Source of the DNA: CAZHAX01 sp964530325
GTDB taxonomy: Bacteria; Chloroflexota; Anaerolineae; B4-G1
Assembly: GCA_964530325.1 (NCBI GenBank)
Contig: CAZHAX010000015.1
Location: 1-64,000, forward strand
DNA length: 64,000 nucleotides
Reading direction: 5' to 3'
The notes below the pieces were generated by a model. The model saw only the letters and a list, made by a program, of their open reading frames with translations, ran no database searches and was not told where the DNA came from. This document shows, piece after piece, positions 8,115-17,672 of the stretch. Numbering within the stretch: position 1 is the first letter of the stretch; each line of letters starts with the position of its first letter. The translations under genes and the position numbers were made by a program.

Positions 8115-9536
8115 TCAGTAGGCCCCGTCTCCGAATAACACCGTCGGGATCGTCCTCAGCATGATCTTGAAATCGAGCCACAGAGACCAGTTCTCGATGT
8201 AGAAGATATCGAGAAGCGCGGTCTCGTCGAAACTGAGCAGGCTGCGCCCGCTCACCTGCCACAGGCCGGTCATCCCCGGGCGGCCCTGCAGCCTTCTCTT
8301 GTGCCACTCCTCGTAGCTCTCCACCTCGTTCGGGGTGGGAGGGCGTGGTCCCACCAGGCTCATCTCGCCGCGGAGCACGTTCAATAGCTGCGGCAGCTCA
8401 TCCAGGCTGGTGCGGCGCAGCAGCTTCCCCACGCGGGTGATCCTCGGATCTCTGCGGATCTTGAACATGGCGCCGTCGATCTCGTCCAGGTCGCGCAGCC
8501 GCTCCAGATGTACCTCGGCTCCCTGATGCATCGTGCGGAACTTGTACATCTCAAAAGGCTTGCCGTCCGTGCCTACCCTCGTCTGGCGGAAGACGACCGG
8601 CCTGCCGGAGTCGAGCCACACCAAGAGCGCAATCAGCCCCAGCACAGGGGCACCGAACAGCAGCAGCAGCGATGCTCCAACAAGATCGACCACCCGCTTG
8701 ACGGCCAGCGCTCCCCGGCTGAACCCGACCTCGCGCACCCCCACCAGCGGCACGCCGCCGATATCGCCCACGCTGACCTGGCTCAGGCTCATCTGGAAGA
8801 GGTCGGGCACGATGCGAGCGCTCACGTCTCTCCGCTCGCACTCACGTACCACATTCATGATCTTGCGATGATACATCCAGGGCAAGGTGACGATGACCTC
8901 GTCGACCGCCAGCTCCGCTATCAGGCCGGGTAGGCTGTCGATAGAGCCCAGCCCCTTGAAGCGGCCGATATCGGCTTGACCCTTCTCCGGGTTGTCGTCC
9001 ACGAAGCCGACGACCTCGTAGCCCAGTCCCGGCTGGGCGACGACGGTGCGCATGATCGTGCGGCCGACCTCCCCAGCGCCCACGATAACGATGCGCATCG
9101 TGCCGACGCCCCGGGCGCGCAGCCCGCTCTCCACAGCGCTCTGCACCAGCCTGGCCATCGAAAGAAGGAGGACGACGGCGATACCCGCCTCCAGGAAGAG
9201 CGCCCGCGAGTAGTGCACGGGCCAGAAGATGTCCAGAAAGAAGGTCGTGGCGAATAGAACGACCACAGACTTGGCCGCTGCGTTGATCACGCGATAGAAG
9301 TGATCAAGCCAGGGCCGCCCGCGCCAGTCCCGGTAGGCCCGGTCGATATGGAGAAAGACCAACATCAACATGGAGAACAGGATGCTGAACGGGACGTAGG
9401 ATAAGAGAGGGTGTACCTGGACGACGTCCCGCAGCCAGCGGAGCTCGTATCGCATCCAGTAGGCGATGAGCATGCTCCCGGCTGATAGGACCAGGTCGGA
9501 GGCGACAACCCACCAGGGGGCGCGGCCGTGCTTCAT
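8115..9536 (-). CDS. Undecaprenyl-phosphate sugar phosphotransferase (WcaJ/polyprenyl glycosylphosphotransferase)
   Basis: Transfers a sugar-1-phosphate from a UDP-sugar to undecaprenyl phosphate, the first membrane step of exopolysaccharide or O-antigen repeat assembly. The 473-residue protein has four N-terminal membrane segments, a Rossmann-like CoA-binding domain (about 145-265, with IVGAGEVG), a re-entrant hydrophobic helix (about 280-300) and the C-terminal bacterial sugar transferase domain. The last carries KFRTM, SLDELPQLLNVL, SLVGPRP and RPGMTGLWQVSGR. Its ATG overlaps the stop of the GT4 gene by 4 nt, so both are one transcription unit from 10690. The sugar used cannot be told. Confidence 0.95.
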   Translation of the reverse strand: MKHGRAPWWVVASDLVLSAGSMLIAYWMRYELRWLRDVVQVHPLLSYVPFSILFSMLMLVFLHIDRAYRDWRGRPWLDHFYRVINAAAKSVVVLFATTFFLDIFWPVHYSRALFLEAGIAVVLLLSMARLVQSAVESGLRARGVGTMRIVIVGAGEVGRTIMRTVVAQPGLGYEVVGFVDDNPEKGQADIGRFKGLGSIDSLPGLIAELAVDEVIVTLPWMYHRKIMNVVRECERRDVSARIVPDLFQMSLSQVSVGDIGGVPLVGVREVGFSRGALAVKRVVDLVGASLLLLFGAPVLGLIALLVWLDSGRPVVFRQTRVGTDGKPFEMYKFRTMHQGAEVHLERLRDLDEIDGAMFKIRRDPRITRVGKLLRRTSLDELPQLLNVLRGEMSLVGPRPPTPNEVESYEEWHKRRLQGRPGMTGLWQVSGRSLLSFDETALLDIFYIENWSLWLDFKIMLRTIPTVLFGDGAY

Positions 9537-10690
9537 TGAAGGGCACCCCTTTCGCCGAGAGCGCTGCGGTAGGCACGCGCCGTTTCACGCGCGGAGCGCA
9601 GCCAGGAGAACTGAGCGGCGTGCCTGAGGCCTCGCCAGCGCAGGTCCTGCCGCAGCGATTCGTCGGCCAGCAGCCGGTTGAGGCCCTCTGCAATCGCCTC
9701 GACGTCGGTTGGCTCGATAAGCAGCGCTGCGTCTCCTGCAGCCTCCGGCAGCGAGGACACGTTTGATGTCAATACCGCCGTGCCGCACGCCTGGGCCTCC
9801 AGAACCGGCAGGCCGAATCCCTCGTAGAGCGACGGATAGGCAAGCAGCGCGGCAGCGTTGTACCACAGGGGCAGTTCGCCGTTGCTGGCGTAGCCGTGGA
9901 GAACGATCTCTTCACCCATCCCCAGCTGCTCGATTCTGCGCAGCAGCTCGTCGCAGAGCCAGCCCCTTGCGCCGACCAGAATCAGCTTCACGCCAGTACA
10001 CCGTGTCCTTGAGAAGGCCTCAACCAGCCTGATCAGGTTCTTGCGAGGCTCGAGCGTACCCACGTGGAGCACGAATCGCTCCGGCAGGCCCTTCTCTTCG
10101 CGGAAGGCCGCCACCTCATCCGCCGGAAGCGGCTCGAAATGAGAATCCACGCCATGGTAGATGACGTCCATCTTCTCCCCCGGGGCGCCCAGGAGGAGCC
10201 TGCACTCTTCGGCCGCGTGGGCAGATACGGCGATGAGCCGTCTGGCCCTCTGAACAGAGAGCCGCGTCATGACGTTAAGGTAGATCCGATTTGCCGGACG
10301 GAACAGGCGAGGGTAGCGCAGGAAGCTCAGATCGTGAATGGTGACCACGAAAGGGCATCCTGCTGCGACCGGCCCGACGAAGGCCGGCCCGTGAACCAGG
10401 TCGGCTCCAATTCGGCGCAGTACCGATGGCTGCGCGATCTGCTCCCAAGCCACGCGGACGGCCGGTCGGCTCGTCTGCCAGCGCGACTCCACTCGCCTGG
10501 CGGGCGTATCGAGCGGCGGGGCCCCGGCTCCCACCAGCACGCTGTAGCGCAGCCCTTCGTCCCCGTCCACCAGGTGGCGCAGCAAGTGCACCATGTACTG
10601 GTAGACGCCGGCGCTGCGGTACGTTGGCCGGCCAGAAAGGAGGTGCGCATTGACGACGACGTGGGGCCCGTCTGCTGCCTTCACCCCCAT
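9533..10690 (-). CDS. GT4-family glycosyltransferase
   Basis: A 385-residue GT-B retaining glycosyltransferase. The C-terminal domain shows HVGTLEPRKN and the PSLYEGFGLPVLEA motif with the donor-binding EX7E pattern. The N-terminal acceptor domain has AGVYQYMVHLL. It probably adds a sugar (often mannose) to the lipid-linked intermediate made by the product of the overlapping downstream gene. I chose ATG 10690, not the upstream in-frame start, because a TGCTATAAT extended -10 sits 9 nt before it, making a longer protein impossible from that promoter. There is no ribosome site, consistent with a nearly leaderless mRNA. Confidence 0.93.
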   Translation of the reverse strand: MGVKAADGPHVVVNAHLLSGRPTYRSAGVYQYMVHLLRHLVDGDEGLRYSVLVGAGAPPLDTPARRVESRWQTSRPAVRVAWEQIAQPSVLRRIGADLVHGPAFVGPVAAGCPFVVTIHDLSFLRYPRLFRPANRIYLNVMTRLSVQRARRLIAVSAHAAEECRLLLGAPGEKMDVIYHGVDSHFEPLPADEVAAFREEKGLPERFVLHVGTLEPRKNLIRLVEAFSRTRCTGVKLILVGARGWLCDELLRRIEQLGMGEEIVLHGYASNGELPLWYNAAALLAYPSLYEGFGLPVLEAQACGTAVLTSNVSSLPEAAGDAALLIEPTDVEAIAEGLNRLLADESLRQDLRWRGLRHAAQFSWLRSARETARAYRSALGERGALQ

Positions 10691-10699
10691 GGCGCAGCG

Positions 10700-10708
10700 A
10701 TTATAGCA
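10700..10708 (-). promoter_or_regulatory. Extended -10 promoter, near-leaderless start of the GT4 gene
   Basis: TGCTATAAT on the minus strand, with exactly 9 nt between its last base and the ATG at 10690. The predicted transcription start is about 3 nt before the ATG. Confidence 0.75.
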
Positions 10709-10895
10709 CAGTGGCGAGAAGCAAGCCAGCGCTGGGCACCGGGGAGGATTGACCCCCGAGGCGCCGAGAGGGCAGGGGAAGAACGCCCTGCCCGAGATGA
10801 CCAAGGCGCATGCCTGGCCGACCTGGAGTCACGTCGCAAAGGGCCTGTTGGCCCGGCAGGTGCTTGAGCGCGCGTCGGGACGTGAAGCCGATGCC

Positions 10896-10924
10896 TTGAC
10901 TCCCCAAGGCCCCTGCTGTATCAT
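10896..10924 (+). promoter_or_regulatory. Sigma-A promoter for the DUF2723 gene
   Basis: TTGACT at 10896-10901 and TATCAT at 10919-10924 with a 17-bp spacer. Predicted start near 10931, about 32 nt before the ATG at 10963. Confidence 0.7.
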
Positions 10925-10962
10925 TCTGGCCTGCGCCTGAGGTGCAGGAGCGGGAATCCCCT

Positions 10963-13344
10963 ATGCAGACCAGACAGCGCCGTTGGCTAGCCAACCTTGT
11001 TCTCCCACTGCTCGTCTTCTCCGGCGTGTTCCTGCTCTATGCGGCAACTGCGGCGCCGGCGACCCTGTTCGGCGATCCCTCTGAGTACCAGTTCGTCCCC
11101 GCCATCCTGGGCATCTCCCATCCCCCTGGATACGCATTCTACACGCTACTGGCGAAGCTCTGGCAGTTGCTCGTCCCTCTTGGCACCGTCGCCTATCGGA
11201 CCAACAGGCTGGCCTGCGCCGCCGGGGCCTGGACAGCGACGATGGTCTACTCGATCGTCGTTGAGTGTGCGCTGGCGAGCGGTTCCGCAGATCGCCCCTC
11301 ACGAAAAGCGGGATTGGGCGCTCTGTTTGCGGCGCTGGCGCTGGCGACCGCTGCCGACATGTGGCAGCACTCGATCCACGCCAACGCGCACGTAGTGAGC
11401 GCAGCCCTCGTGGCCACCCACGTGTGGCTGCTGGCCCGCTGGCGCCGCACCGGGCGCGAACGCTGGCTGGCTGCATTCGCTTTCACCCTCGGCCTGGCCG
11501 CGGTCCACCATCCGATCACGCTGATGGGCGTTCCTGGCTATGCAGCTTTCGTCCTCGTCGTGCGGCCTCGCGTACGCCGTGACTGGCGGCTTCTGGTGCT
11601 GCTCGCTGCCTGCCTGCTGTTAGGCCTGACGCCGTTTCTCTACCTTCCACTGCGCGGCCCTGAGGCGCCGTTCAACCCGCTCAGCGGATGGGAGAGCGTA
11701 TGGACGCACTTCACCGCCCGAGGGCTGCGTGTCAACCTGTTCCACTTCGGGCTGGCGGACCAACCGGATCGGGCAGTCGTCTTCTGGTCGCTGCTTCGCA
11801 TCCAGTTCTCCCTGGCTGCAATTGGACTCATGGCCTGGGGGCTCGTCCGGCTCGCTCGCCGCGACCGGAAGGGTCTCGTTCTGCTGGGCGGTGTGCTGGC
11901 CGGCCATCTGATCTTCACGCTCAACACCGTCCAGGACGTCATGGCCTACCTGCTCGGCCCGTTCAGCGTACTGGCGGCGCTTAGCGGCCTGGGGGTGATC
12001 GCTGCGGCGGAGTGGCTGGGCGGCCGGTCGGAAGGGCCTGAGCGTTTGGTTCGCCGGCGCTGGGTGGCAGCGCTGGGCTGCCTGCTCCTGGCGCTGCCCG
12101 CAGTCAAGGCTGCGGGCAATCTAGGCCGCAGCATCTCGCTGGCCGGATTCGACGAGGCAGAGGAGTACGTCGCTGCTGTCTACGACCGTTTCGCCGGCCG
12201 GGGTGAGGGGGCGGTGCTGCTGTCCGATTGGGAGCACCTGACGCCGCTGTGGGTTCACATGTACACGCAGGGGCAGGAGCTGCCGGAGTCGGACGTCAAG
12301 CTGGTCTATGCCAACCCGTCCGATCTGTGGGTCGGGCTGGCCATGCAGTACATTGAGGATCATCCGGTCTACGTCATCGGGGAGCCTCCCCTGCTGCGGC
12401 AGGCCGGCTTCAGGCTGCTGCCCGACCCGCCCTTCCACCGCGTCGAGACCGCGCCGGCGACAGGGGTCTCGCCCGATCAGCCGCTTGACGTCTGGGTGGA
12501 CGACCGGCTTCGCATTGCCGGATTCGATCTGATGACGACGACCGTTGGCGCAGGAGGCTCGCTTGATCTGGTCCTCTACGGGAGCGTCGACGAGCCGCTG
12601 GATGGCATCTGGATGCCCTATGCGCGGCTGGGGCCGGTCGAAGTGGACTGGACGACCGACAGCCGCGTGCTCACCTACGACTGGCAGCCCGGCGAGATGG
12701 TGGCAGAGGAGTACCGCCTTCCGGTGCCCTTCACCTTGCAGCCGGGACAGTACCCGCTTCTGCTCGGCTACGCCGACAGGACCGGGGGGCGGCCGGAACT
12801 GGCCCTCTCCAGCGGAGGGACGACCGTCCAGCTGGCTATGGTTACAGTCCTACCCAACCCGGACGCTCCGCCGGCCCACTCCTTGGAGGGTGCTCTGGCC
12901 AATCTTGAAAACGAGATCGGCCTTCTGGCCGCCCGGGTCAGCGCCGGGCTGCTGCCGCGTGGCGCTCCCTGGCAGGAGCCTGTCGTGGTCCGGGCCGGGT
13001 GCGATCTCCACGTCACGCTGAAGTGGACGGCGTGGGCGGCTCCGGCCGACAGCCGTACGGTCTTCATTCATCTCATCAATGCCGCCGGCCGTCCCGTAGC
13101 CGGCCACGACTACACCCCACTGGGTGGCTCTGCGCCCACCTACCTCTGGTTCCCGAAGTGGCTGCCCGGCCAGATCTATATTGACCCCTATCGCCTATCC
13201 ATACCCGCCGAGCTGCCGGCCGGCGACTACTGGCTGGAGGTGGGCATGTACGGGATGCGTTCCCTCCGCCGCCTGCACGTCGTCGATTCGGCGGGCAACG
13301 TAGAGGGCGATCGCTTCATCTTGGGCCCGGTGCGGGTCGAGTAG
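10963..13344 (+). CDS. DUF2723 membrane glycosyltransferase-like protein with C-terminal beta domains
   Basis: About 793 residues. The N-terminal half has roughly 10 membrane segments and matches DUF2723 (relatives of eukaryotic TMEM260, an O-mannosyltransferase): a GDPSEYQF motif after the first helix (the acidic pair typical of GT-C catalytic loops), then ISHPPGYAFY. The extracytoplasmic C-terminal half (about 460-793) has repeated beta-sandwich-like stretches with DVWVDDRLRIAGF and FIHLINAAGRPV, like those on other membrane proteins in this window. It probably glycosylates a surface substrate from a lipid-linked donor. The start is ATG 10963, with AGGAG 12 nt upstream; GTG 10942 is an alternative. 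Confidence 0.85.
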   Translation: MQTRQRRWLANLVLPLLVFSGVFLLYAATAAPATLFGDPSEYQFVPAILGISHPPGYAFYTLLAKLWQLLVPLGTVAYRTNRLACAAGAWTATMVYSIVVECALASGSADRPSRKAGLGALFAALALATAADMWQHSIHANAHVVSAALVATHVWLLARWRRTGRERWLAAFAFTLGLAAVHHPITLMGVPGYAAFVLVVRPRVRRDWRLLVLLAACLLLGLTPFLYLPLRGPEAPFNPLSGWESVWTHFTARGLRVNLFHFGLADQPDRAVVFWSLLRIQFSLAAIGLMAWGLVRLARRDRKGLVLLGGVLAGHLIFTLNTVQDVMAYLLGPFSVLAALSGLGVIAAAEWLGGRSEGPERLVRRRWVAALGCLLLALPAVKAAGNLGRSISLAGFDEAEEYVAAVYDRFAGRGEGAVLLSDWEHLTPLWVHMYTQGQELPESDVKLVYANPSDLWVGLAMQYIEDHPVYVIGEPPLLRQAGFRLLPDPPFHRVETAPATGVSPDQPLDVWVDDRLRIAGFDLMTTTVGAGGSLDLVLYGSVDEPLDGIWMPYARLGPVEVDWTTDSRVLTYDWQPGEMVAEEYRLPVPFTLQPGQYPLLLGYADRTGGRPELALSSGGTTVQLAMVTVLPNPDAPPAHSLEGALANLENEIGLLAARVSAGLLPRGAPWQEPVVVRAGCDLHVTLKWTAWAAPADSRTVFIHLINAAGRPVAGHDYTPLGGSAPTYLWFPKWLPGQIYIDPYRLSIPAELPAGDYWLEVGMYGMRSLRRLHVVDSAGNVEGDRFILGPVRVE

Positions 13345-13410
13345 CAGAGGGTGAGGCGCGCATCCGCCGCAGGATCGGTGGAGATCTCTTGGCGCTTGTA
13401 CTGCCCAAGA

Positions 13411-13439
13411 TTGACAAAAGGCGGTCGGTGGTGTATTAT
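13411..13439 (+). promoter_or_regulatory. Consensus sigma-A promoter for the bactofilin gene
   Basis: TTGACA at 13411-13416, a 17-bp spacer, and TATTAT at 13434-13439. This is the closest match to consensus in the window, suggesting high expression. Predicted start near 13446, leader about 85 nt. Confidence 0.85.
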
Positions 13440-13530
13440 GCCTCCGCTTCGCCGTCTGGGCCGGGCGGGGGTGGCAGCTCGCTTCGGCAGGGGCCCCGCC
13501 GGCAGGATCCTACATGACTGAGGAGGAACG

Positions 13531-14013
13531 ATGGCACGATCAAAGGATAGGTCGGAGGACAGTGCCGCTTCGGGCTCGTCGTCCGGAATCGAGAGTACGA
13601 TCGGTCCCAACGCCCACTTCCGCGGGGAGATCCAGTCCGATGGGGGCATTCGCGTCAGCGGTGTCTTCGAGGGAGAGATAGACACCACCGGCAATCTGGT
13701 GATCGGTGAGGGGGCGAAGGTCATCGCGGACATCAAGGCGAACAACGTCTCCATCTCGGGAGCGGTGAAGGGGAACGTGAACGCGAACCGCGTCGAGATA
13801 CTGGAGACCGGCCGCGTCTGGGGTGATATGATGATCAATTCGCTCCTGCTCAACGAAGGAGCCTATCTTCGCGGCCAGACGACGATGCACGGTGACATAG
13901 AGCCGCCGTTGATTGAGGCGCCCAAGCCTGAAGCGGCATCCGGCTCATCGAAGAAGCCGGCGTCCGGGCCGCCGACGATAGTGGACGTCGAGGCGAAGGA
14001 CAAGGACAAGTAG
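13531..14013 (+). CDS. Bactofilin family cytoskeletal protein
   Basis: A 160-residue bactofilin, a protein that self-assembles into filaments on the inner membrane and scaffolds cell-wall or polarity functions. The core (about 22-125) is the repetitive right-handed beta-helix with GPNAHFRGEI, RVSGVFEGEI, LVIGEGAKVIADI and so on. Flanking tails are disordered: Ser-rich at the start, Lys/Ala/Pro-rich at the end. GAGGAGGAA precedes the ATG. It is monocistronic with a strong promoter and its own terminator. Identification is secure; the cellular role here is unknown. Confidence 0.95.
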   Translation: MARSKDRSEDSAASGSSSGIESTIGPNAHFRGEIQSDGGIRVSGVFEGEIDTTGNLVIGEGAKVIADIKANNVSISGAVKGNVNANRVEILETGRVWGDMMINSLLLNEGAYLRGQTTMHGDIEPPLIEAPKPEAASGSSKKPASGPPTIVDVEAKDKDK

Positions 14014-14032
14014 CGCCAGCCGTCTAGCTGAG

Positions 14033-14069
14033 AGCGCCTCGCCGCGGCTGTGCCGGGCGGGGCGCTTTG
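14033..14069 (+). terminator. Terminator after bactofilin
   Basis: An 11-bp stem (14033-14043 with 14056-14066, one G-U pair) with a 12-nt loop and a short TTT tail, 20 bp after the bactofilin stop. It lies before the convergent stress-protein gene. Confidence 0.7.
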
Positions 14070-14121
14070 GCGTCTGGCGTGAGGAATGTGGCACCCTCTC
14101 GGCGCTTCGCCAGGGGCGCCT

Positions 14122-14964
14122 CTACCGGATCAGAAGAACCGGGCAGTCGACCGAGTCGAGCAGGTCCTGCAGTGTATCAGGCGGCAGCGTGCCCGTGGAC
14201 ATGACCAGAACGCCGCTGCCCTCAGAGTGGATGGCCTCGGCGAGCCCCGCCAGATATCTGCCGCTCACGGTCCGGAAGCGGGCAAGGAGCTGCCTGGCGG
14301 CCAGCCACTCCGCGACCTGGCCCTGGAGCTGGCGCACCTCTTGCGCCGTGTCCGCCACCAGCAGTATGGTCATGTAGCCGCCCATCTTCCGCGTCAGATG
14401 CGCCGCCATGACCAGAGCCTGCCTTGCTGCGTCCGAGCCATCGTAGGCCACGACAGTGGGAGGCTTCATGCCGGCATCGCGCTGCAGCACGAGGACGGAG
14501 TGCGGAGCCCCGCGGGTGGCCGCCCGGGCGGTAGAGCCAAGCCGGGCCTGCCGGTCGAGAGGGCGGCTGGCCCGGCCCAGCGTCAGCAGGTCCGCCTCCA
14601 TGGCGGCGGCCAGCACCTCCGGCGCCACTTCGCCCCGCACCACGCGGAATGCCCACTTGATTCGTCTGGCCTCGCAGGCAGCGGAGAGGGCCTGGCGGGC
14701 CTGGGTGGCCTGAGCTCGCAGCTGCCTCTCCAGGCGCTCCCGGTCCAGCCGGCCTGCGCTGGTGAATGGGAAGGAGACCTCCCTGGCACCAGGCAGAACG
14801 GCGATCCGCAGCAGCCTGGCATCTTCGACGAAGATGCCCAGCAGCTCCGAGCCGAGGCCAGCGGCCAGGTCGGCGGCGGCCTCCAGCGCTGCCAGGCTAT
14901 GCCGAGAGGCATCGAGCGCCACCAGGATACGGCGTATCTTCAGCTCATTCTGCTGCTCACTCAT
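14122..14964 (-). CDS. Tandem-domain universal stress protein
   Basis: A 280-residue protein with two UspA domains (about 10-160 and 165-280). The first begins RRILVALDASRHS and ends in SVLVLQR; the second begins TVVAYDGSDAARQAL and ends CPVLLIR. The nucleotide-binding G-x2-G-x9-G-S/T motif is not clear in either half, so it may be a non-ATP-binding type. It starts 17 bp after the Lon-like protease and is co-transcribed with it, suggesting a joint role in protein or membrane stress. Identification of the family is firm. Confidence 0.88.
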   Translation of the reverse strand: MSEQQNELKIRRILVALDASRHSLAALEAAADLAAGLGSELLGIFVEDARLLRIAVLPGAREVSFPFTSAGRLDRERLERQLRAQATQARQALSAACEARRIKWAFRVVRGEVAPEVLAAAMEADLLTLGRASRPLDRQARLGSTARAATRGAPHSVLVLQRDAGMKPPTVVAYDGSDAARQALVMAAHLTRKMGGYMTILLVADTAQEVRQLQGQVAEWLAARQLLARFRTVSGRYLAGLAEAIHSEGSGVLVMSTGTLPPDTLQDLLDSVDCPVLLIR

Positions 14965-14981
14965 GTCGGCCCTGGCCTCTG

Positions 14982-17432
14982 CTATCCGGCCTCGACTGTC
15001 GATCCCCCTTCATCTTCCCCGGGGCTTTCCTCTTTCTCCCCAGCGTACTCCCGCTGCCTCTCGGCAAGCTCGATCAGCCGGGCTTCCACTCGCTCGTTCA
15101 CACTGCCATCTGGGAAGGCGCCGCTCTTGTCTCGCTCGCCGGCCGGCAGCCCCGTAAGAAGCTCCACTGCCTGGTCGACGGTGTCAACGGGGTAGACCTG
15201 GAACCGGCCATCCTTCACGGCCTGCACCACGTCGTCGCGGAGCATGAGATGCCTCTTGTTCGCTGCGGGGATTACCACGCCCTGATCGCCAGTCAGCCCG
15301 CGCGTCGCGCAGACATCGAAGAAGCCCTCTACCTTCTCGTTTACGGCGCCGATAGGCTGAACGTAGCCATGCTGATTGACAGAACCCGTAACTGCCAGAG
15401 ACTGCCGCACCGGCATCTGGCCAAGCTCGGAGAGAAGGGCCGCCAGCTCCGCCAGCGAAGCGCTGTCCCCCTCGATCCCGCCGTAAGACTGCTCGAAGAC
15501 GAGGCTCGCAGAAAGAGAGAGGGGATAGCGTCGGGCGTAGCGGGCGCCCAGGAAGCTGGAGAGGATGAGCACGCCCTTGGAGTGGATCGGTCCTCCCAGC
15601 TCTACCTCGCGCTCGACATCGACGACCTCGCCCTTGCCCAGGCGAGCGCGCGCGGTTATGCGGTTGGGACGGCCGAAGGTGAATCCGCCGAGGCTGAGCA
15701 CGGACAGGCCGTTCACCTGGCCCACGCGCGCGCCCGAGGTATCGACCATTATCGTGCCCTGCTCGATCTGCTCGTGGATGCGCTGCCGCAGCCGGTCTGC
15801 GCGGTGGATCTGGGCGTCAATCGCCCGCTGGACGTCATTGGCGGTTACCGCACCATTGCCGGCCACCTGCGCCCAGTAGTCGGACTCGCGCAGCAGATCG
15901 GCAATGCTGAGCAGATGGGTGGAGAGCTTGTGCGCGTCCCCCGCCAGGCGGGCGCTGTGCTCGATGATTCGGGCCACCGCCTTCTTGTCGAATGGGCGCA
16001 GGTCCTCCCGGCGCGCTATCGTGGCTATCATGCGCGCATAGAGCAGGTTGTTCTCTGGCCCCTGGTCCAGCTCCTCACTGAAGTCGGCTCCCACTTTGAA
16101 GAGCTCGGCGAAATCCGGGTCGAGCTGGTGCAGCAGGTAGTAGAGCACCCGGTTGCCGATGAGAACGACCTTCACGTCGAGTGGGATCGGCTCAGGTTCC
16201 AGCGACACGGTGCTGACCAGGCTCAAGGCCTGGCCCAGAGACTCGATCTGCAGTTGCCCGGCGCGCAGGGCGCGCTTGATGCCATCCCAGGCGTATGGCT
16301 GCAGAAGCAGCTCCCGGGCGTCCAGGATCAGGTAGCCGCCGTTGGCCTGGTGGAGCGAGCCGGGCTTGATCAGGTTGAAGTCTGTTACGAGCGCCCCCAT
16401 CTGGGCGACGTGCTCGATGCGGCCCACAAGGTTGGTGTAGGTGGCGTGATCCTCGGAGACCACCGGGGCTCCCTTCGATTCGGAATTGTCCACCAGCACG
16501 TTCACCTGGTAGCGGCGGAAGATCGAGGGCCCGGTCAGCGAGCGGGGCAGGGATATGCCAAGGATCTCCTGGCTCTCCTCAGGGGCGCGGAACACGTCGA
16601 CGTTCTCGATGACGTCTTGCCGTACCGCCTCCAGGTAGCTCGCCACGTCCTCTATTTCGCCGTACTTCTCTTTCAGCTCGTCGATCAGGTGGCCCACGGC
16701 GAACATCCCCACTTCCCTATCCAGCTTGCGCACCTTGTCCCGGGCTGTCCGCTGCCACTGCCGGACCTGGCGTATCGTCTCCTGCAGTCGATCCTGCAGC
16801 TGGCTGATGCCGGTCTCAGCCCGCGCCCGGTCCTCCTGGGGCAACTGCTGAAACTCCTCGGGGCTGATGATCTCCTCCCCCCGGATCGGGGCGAAGGCCA
16901 GGCCTACGGGGGTCCGGATAAGCGCGATGTCCCGCTCCTTGGCCTGCTCCTGGATGCTGGAGAAGACCTTCTCCTGCTGCTCCTTCAGCTCCTCCTCTAT
17001 TTCCTGTTTGCGGGTGCGGTAGTCCTCGCTCTCGAACGCGGCCGGGATGGCGGTGCGAAGCTCCTCGACGAGCCGCTCCATGTCGTCTTTGAGCGCTGTC
17101 GCCAAGCCGGCGGGGAGTCTCAACGCCTTCGGCTTGTGAGGGAGCTCGAAGTTGTTCACGTAGCAGTAGTCAGCTGGGACCGGCTCACCGGCGGCCTTCT
17201 GGTCCAGGAACTGCCGGATCGTCGTTCGCTTGCCCGTGCCGCTGGGACCGAGGGCGAAGAGGTTGTACCCCTCACGCCGGATGCCGATTCCGAACTGGAT
17301 GGCCTCGACCGCACGGTCCTGGCCCAGGATCTCGCCCAGGTCCTCGAGACTGTCTGTGGTCTTGAACCTGAACTGGGACGGAGCGCATCTGCGGCGCAAT
17401 TGCCTGGGTGTGAGGGGTTTCACCGGTGTCAT
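14982..17432 (-). CDS. Lon-like ATP-dependent protease (AAA_32/LonB type)
   Basis: An 816-residue ATP-dependent serine protease of the bacterial family with an AAA domain preceding a Lon proteolytic domain, without Lon's N-terminal domain. Walker A GPSGTGKRT is at 62-70. A long helical insertion (about 170-300) separates it from the rest of the AAA module. The proteolytic dyad is Ser657 (GDSAS) and Lys700 (NEKVEGF), 43 residues apart as in E. coli Lon. It probably degrades misfolded or regulatory proteins. I chose ATG 17432 for its AGGAGG 9 nt upstream. Transcription likely begins at a promoter near 17605-17633 and continues into the stress protein gene. Confidence 0.93.
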   Translation of the reverse strand: MTPVKPLTPRQLRRRCAPSQFRFKTTDSLEDLGEILGQDRAVEAIQFGIGIRREGYNLFALGPSGTGKRTTIRQFLDQKAAGEPVPADYCYVNNFELPHKPKALRLPAGLATALKDDMERLVEELRTAIPAAFESEDYRTRKQEIEEELKEQQEKVFSSIQEQAKERDIALIRTPVGLAFAPIRGEEIISPEEFQQLPQEDRARAETGISQLQDRLQETIRQVRQWQRTARDKVRKLDREVGMFAVGHLIDELKEKYGEIEDVASYLEAVRQDVIENVDVFRAPEESQEILGISLPRSLTGPSIFRRYQVNVLVDNSESKGAPVVSEDHATYTNLVGRIEHVAQMGALVTDFNLIKPGSLHQANGGYLILDARELLLQPYAWDGIKRALRAGQLQIESLGQALSLVSTVSLEPEPIPLDVKVVLIGNRVLYYLLHQLDPDFAELFKVGADFSEELDQGPENNLLYARMIATIARREDLRPFDKKAVARIIEHSARLAGDAHKLSTHLLSIADLLRESDYWAQVAGNGAVTANDVQRAIDAQIHRADRLRQRIHEQIEQGTIMVDTSGARVGQVNGLSVLSLGGFTFGRPNRITARARLGKGEVVDVEREVELGGPIHSKGVLILSSFLGARYARRYPLSLSASLVFEQSYGGIEGDSASLAELAALLSELGQMPVRQSLAVTGSVNQHGYVQPIGAVNEKVEGFFDVCATRGLTGDQGVVIPAANKRHLMLRDDVVQAVKDGRFQVYPVDTVDQAVELLTGLPAGERDKSGAFPDGSVNERVEARLIELAERQREYAGEKEESPGEDEGGSTVEAG

Positions 17433-17604
17433 GAAGCGAGCCTCCTGGCTGTACTGCGTAGGGTCGGCACAGCGGTCGTCTACCGATACAGGTCCGTCCA
17501 CGTCACTGGTGACTGGCTCCCGCCGCCGGAGCAAGCCGCCCGGTCGACCTCACTGCCCCAGGGGGCGGCAGCGCCAGACGCCACCGGCGGCAGGGTCTAG
17601 TATG

Positions 17605-17633
17605 ATGATACCAAAAAGGGGGTACGAGCGCAA
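17605..17633 (-). promoter_or_regulatory. Sigma-A promoter for the Lon-like protease operon
   Basis: On the minus strand, TTGCGC (17633-17628), a 17-bp spacer and TATCAT (17610-17605). The predicted leader is about 165 nt. Confidence 0.55.
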
Positions 17634-17672
17634 TCCTGCTTGCTGCTTCGGCTGGAGGCCGGGGACGGCGGT

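Noticed and set aside
14086..17600. Very long open frames opposite the Lon-like protease, and similar ones opposite glmS, the STAND regulator and HlyD/FtsX
   Set aside because: They mirror the codon structure of well-identified genes in high-GC DNA, have no family features or ribosome sites, and are shadows.
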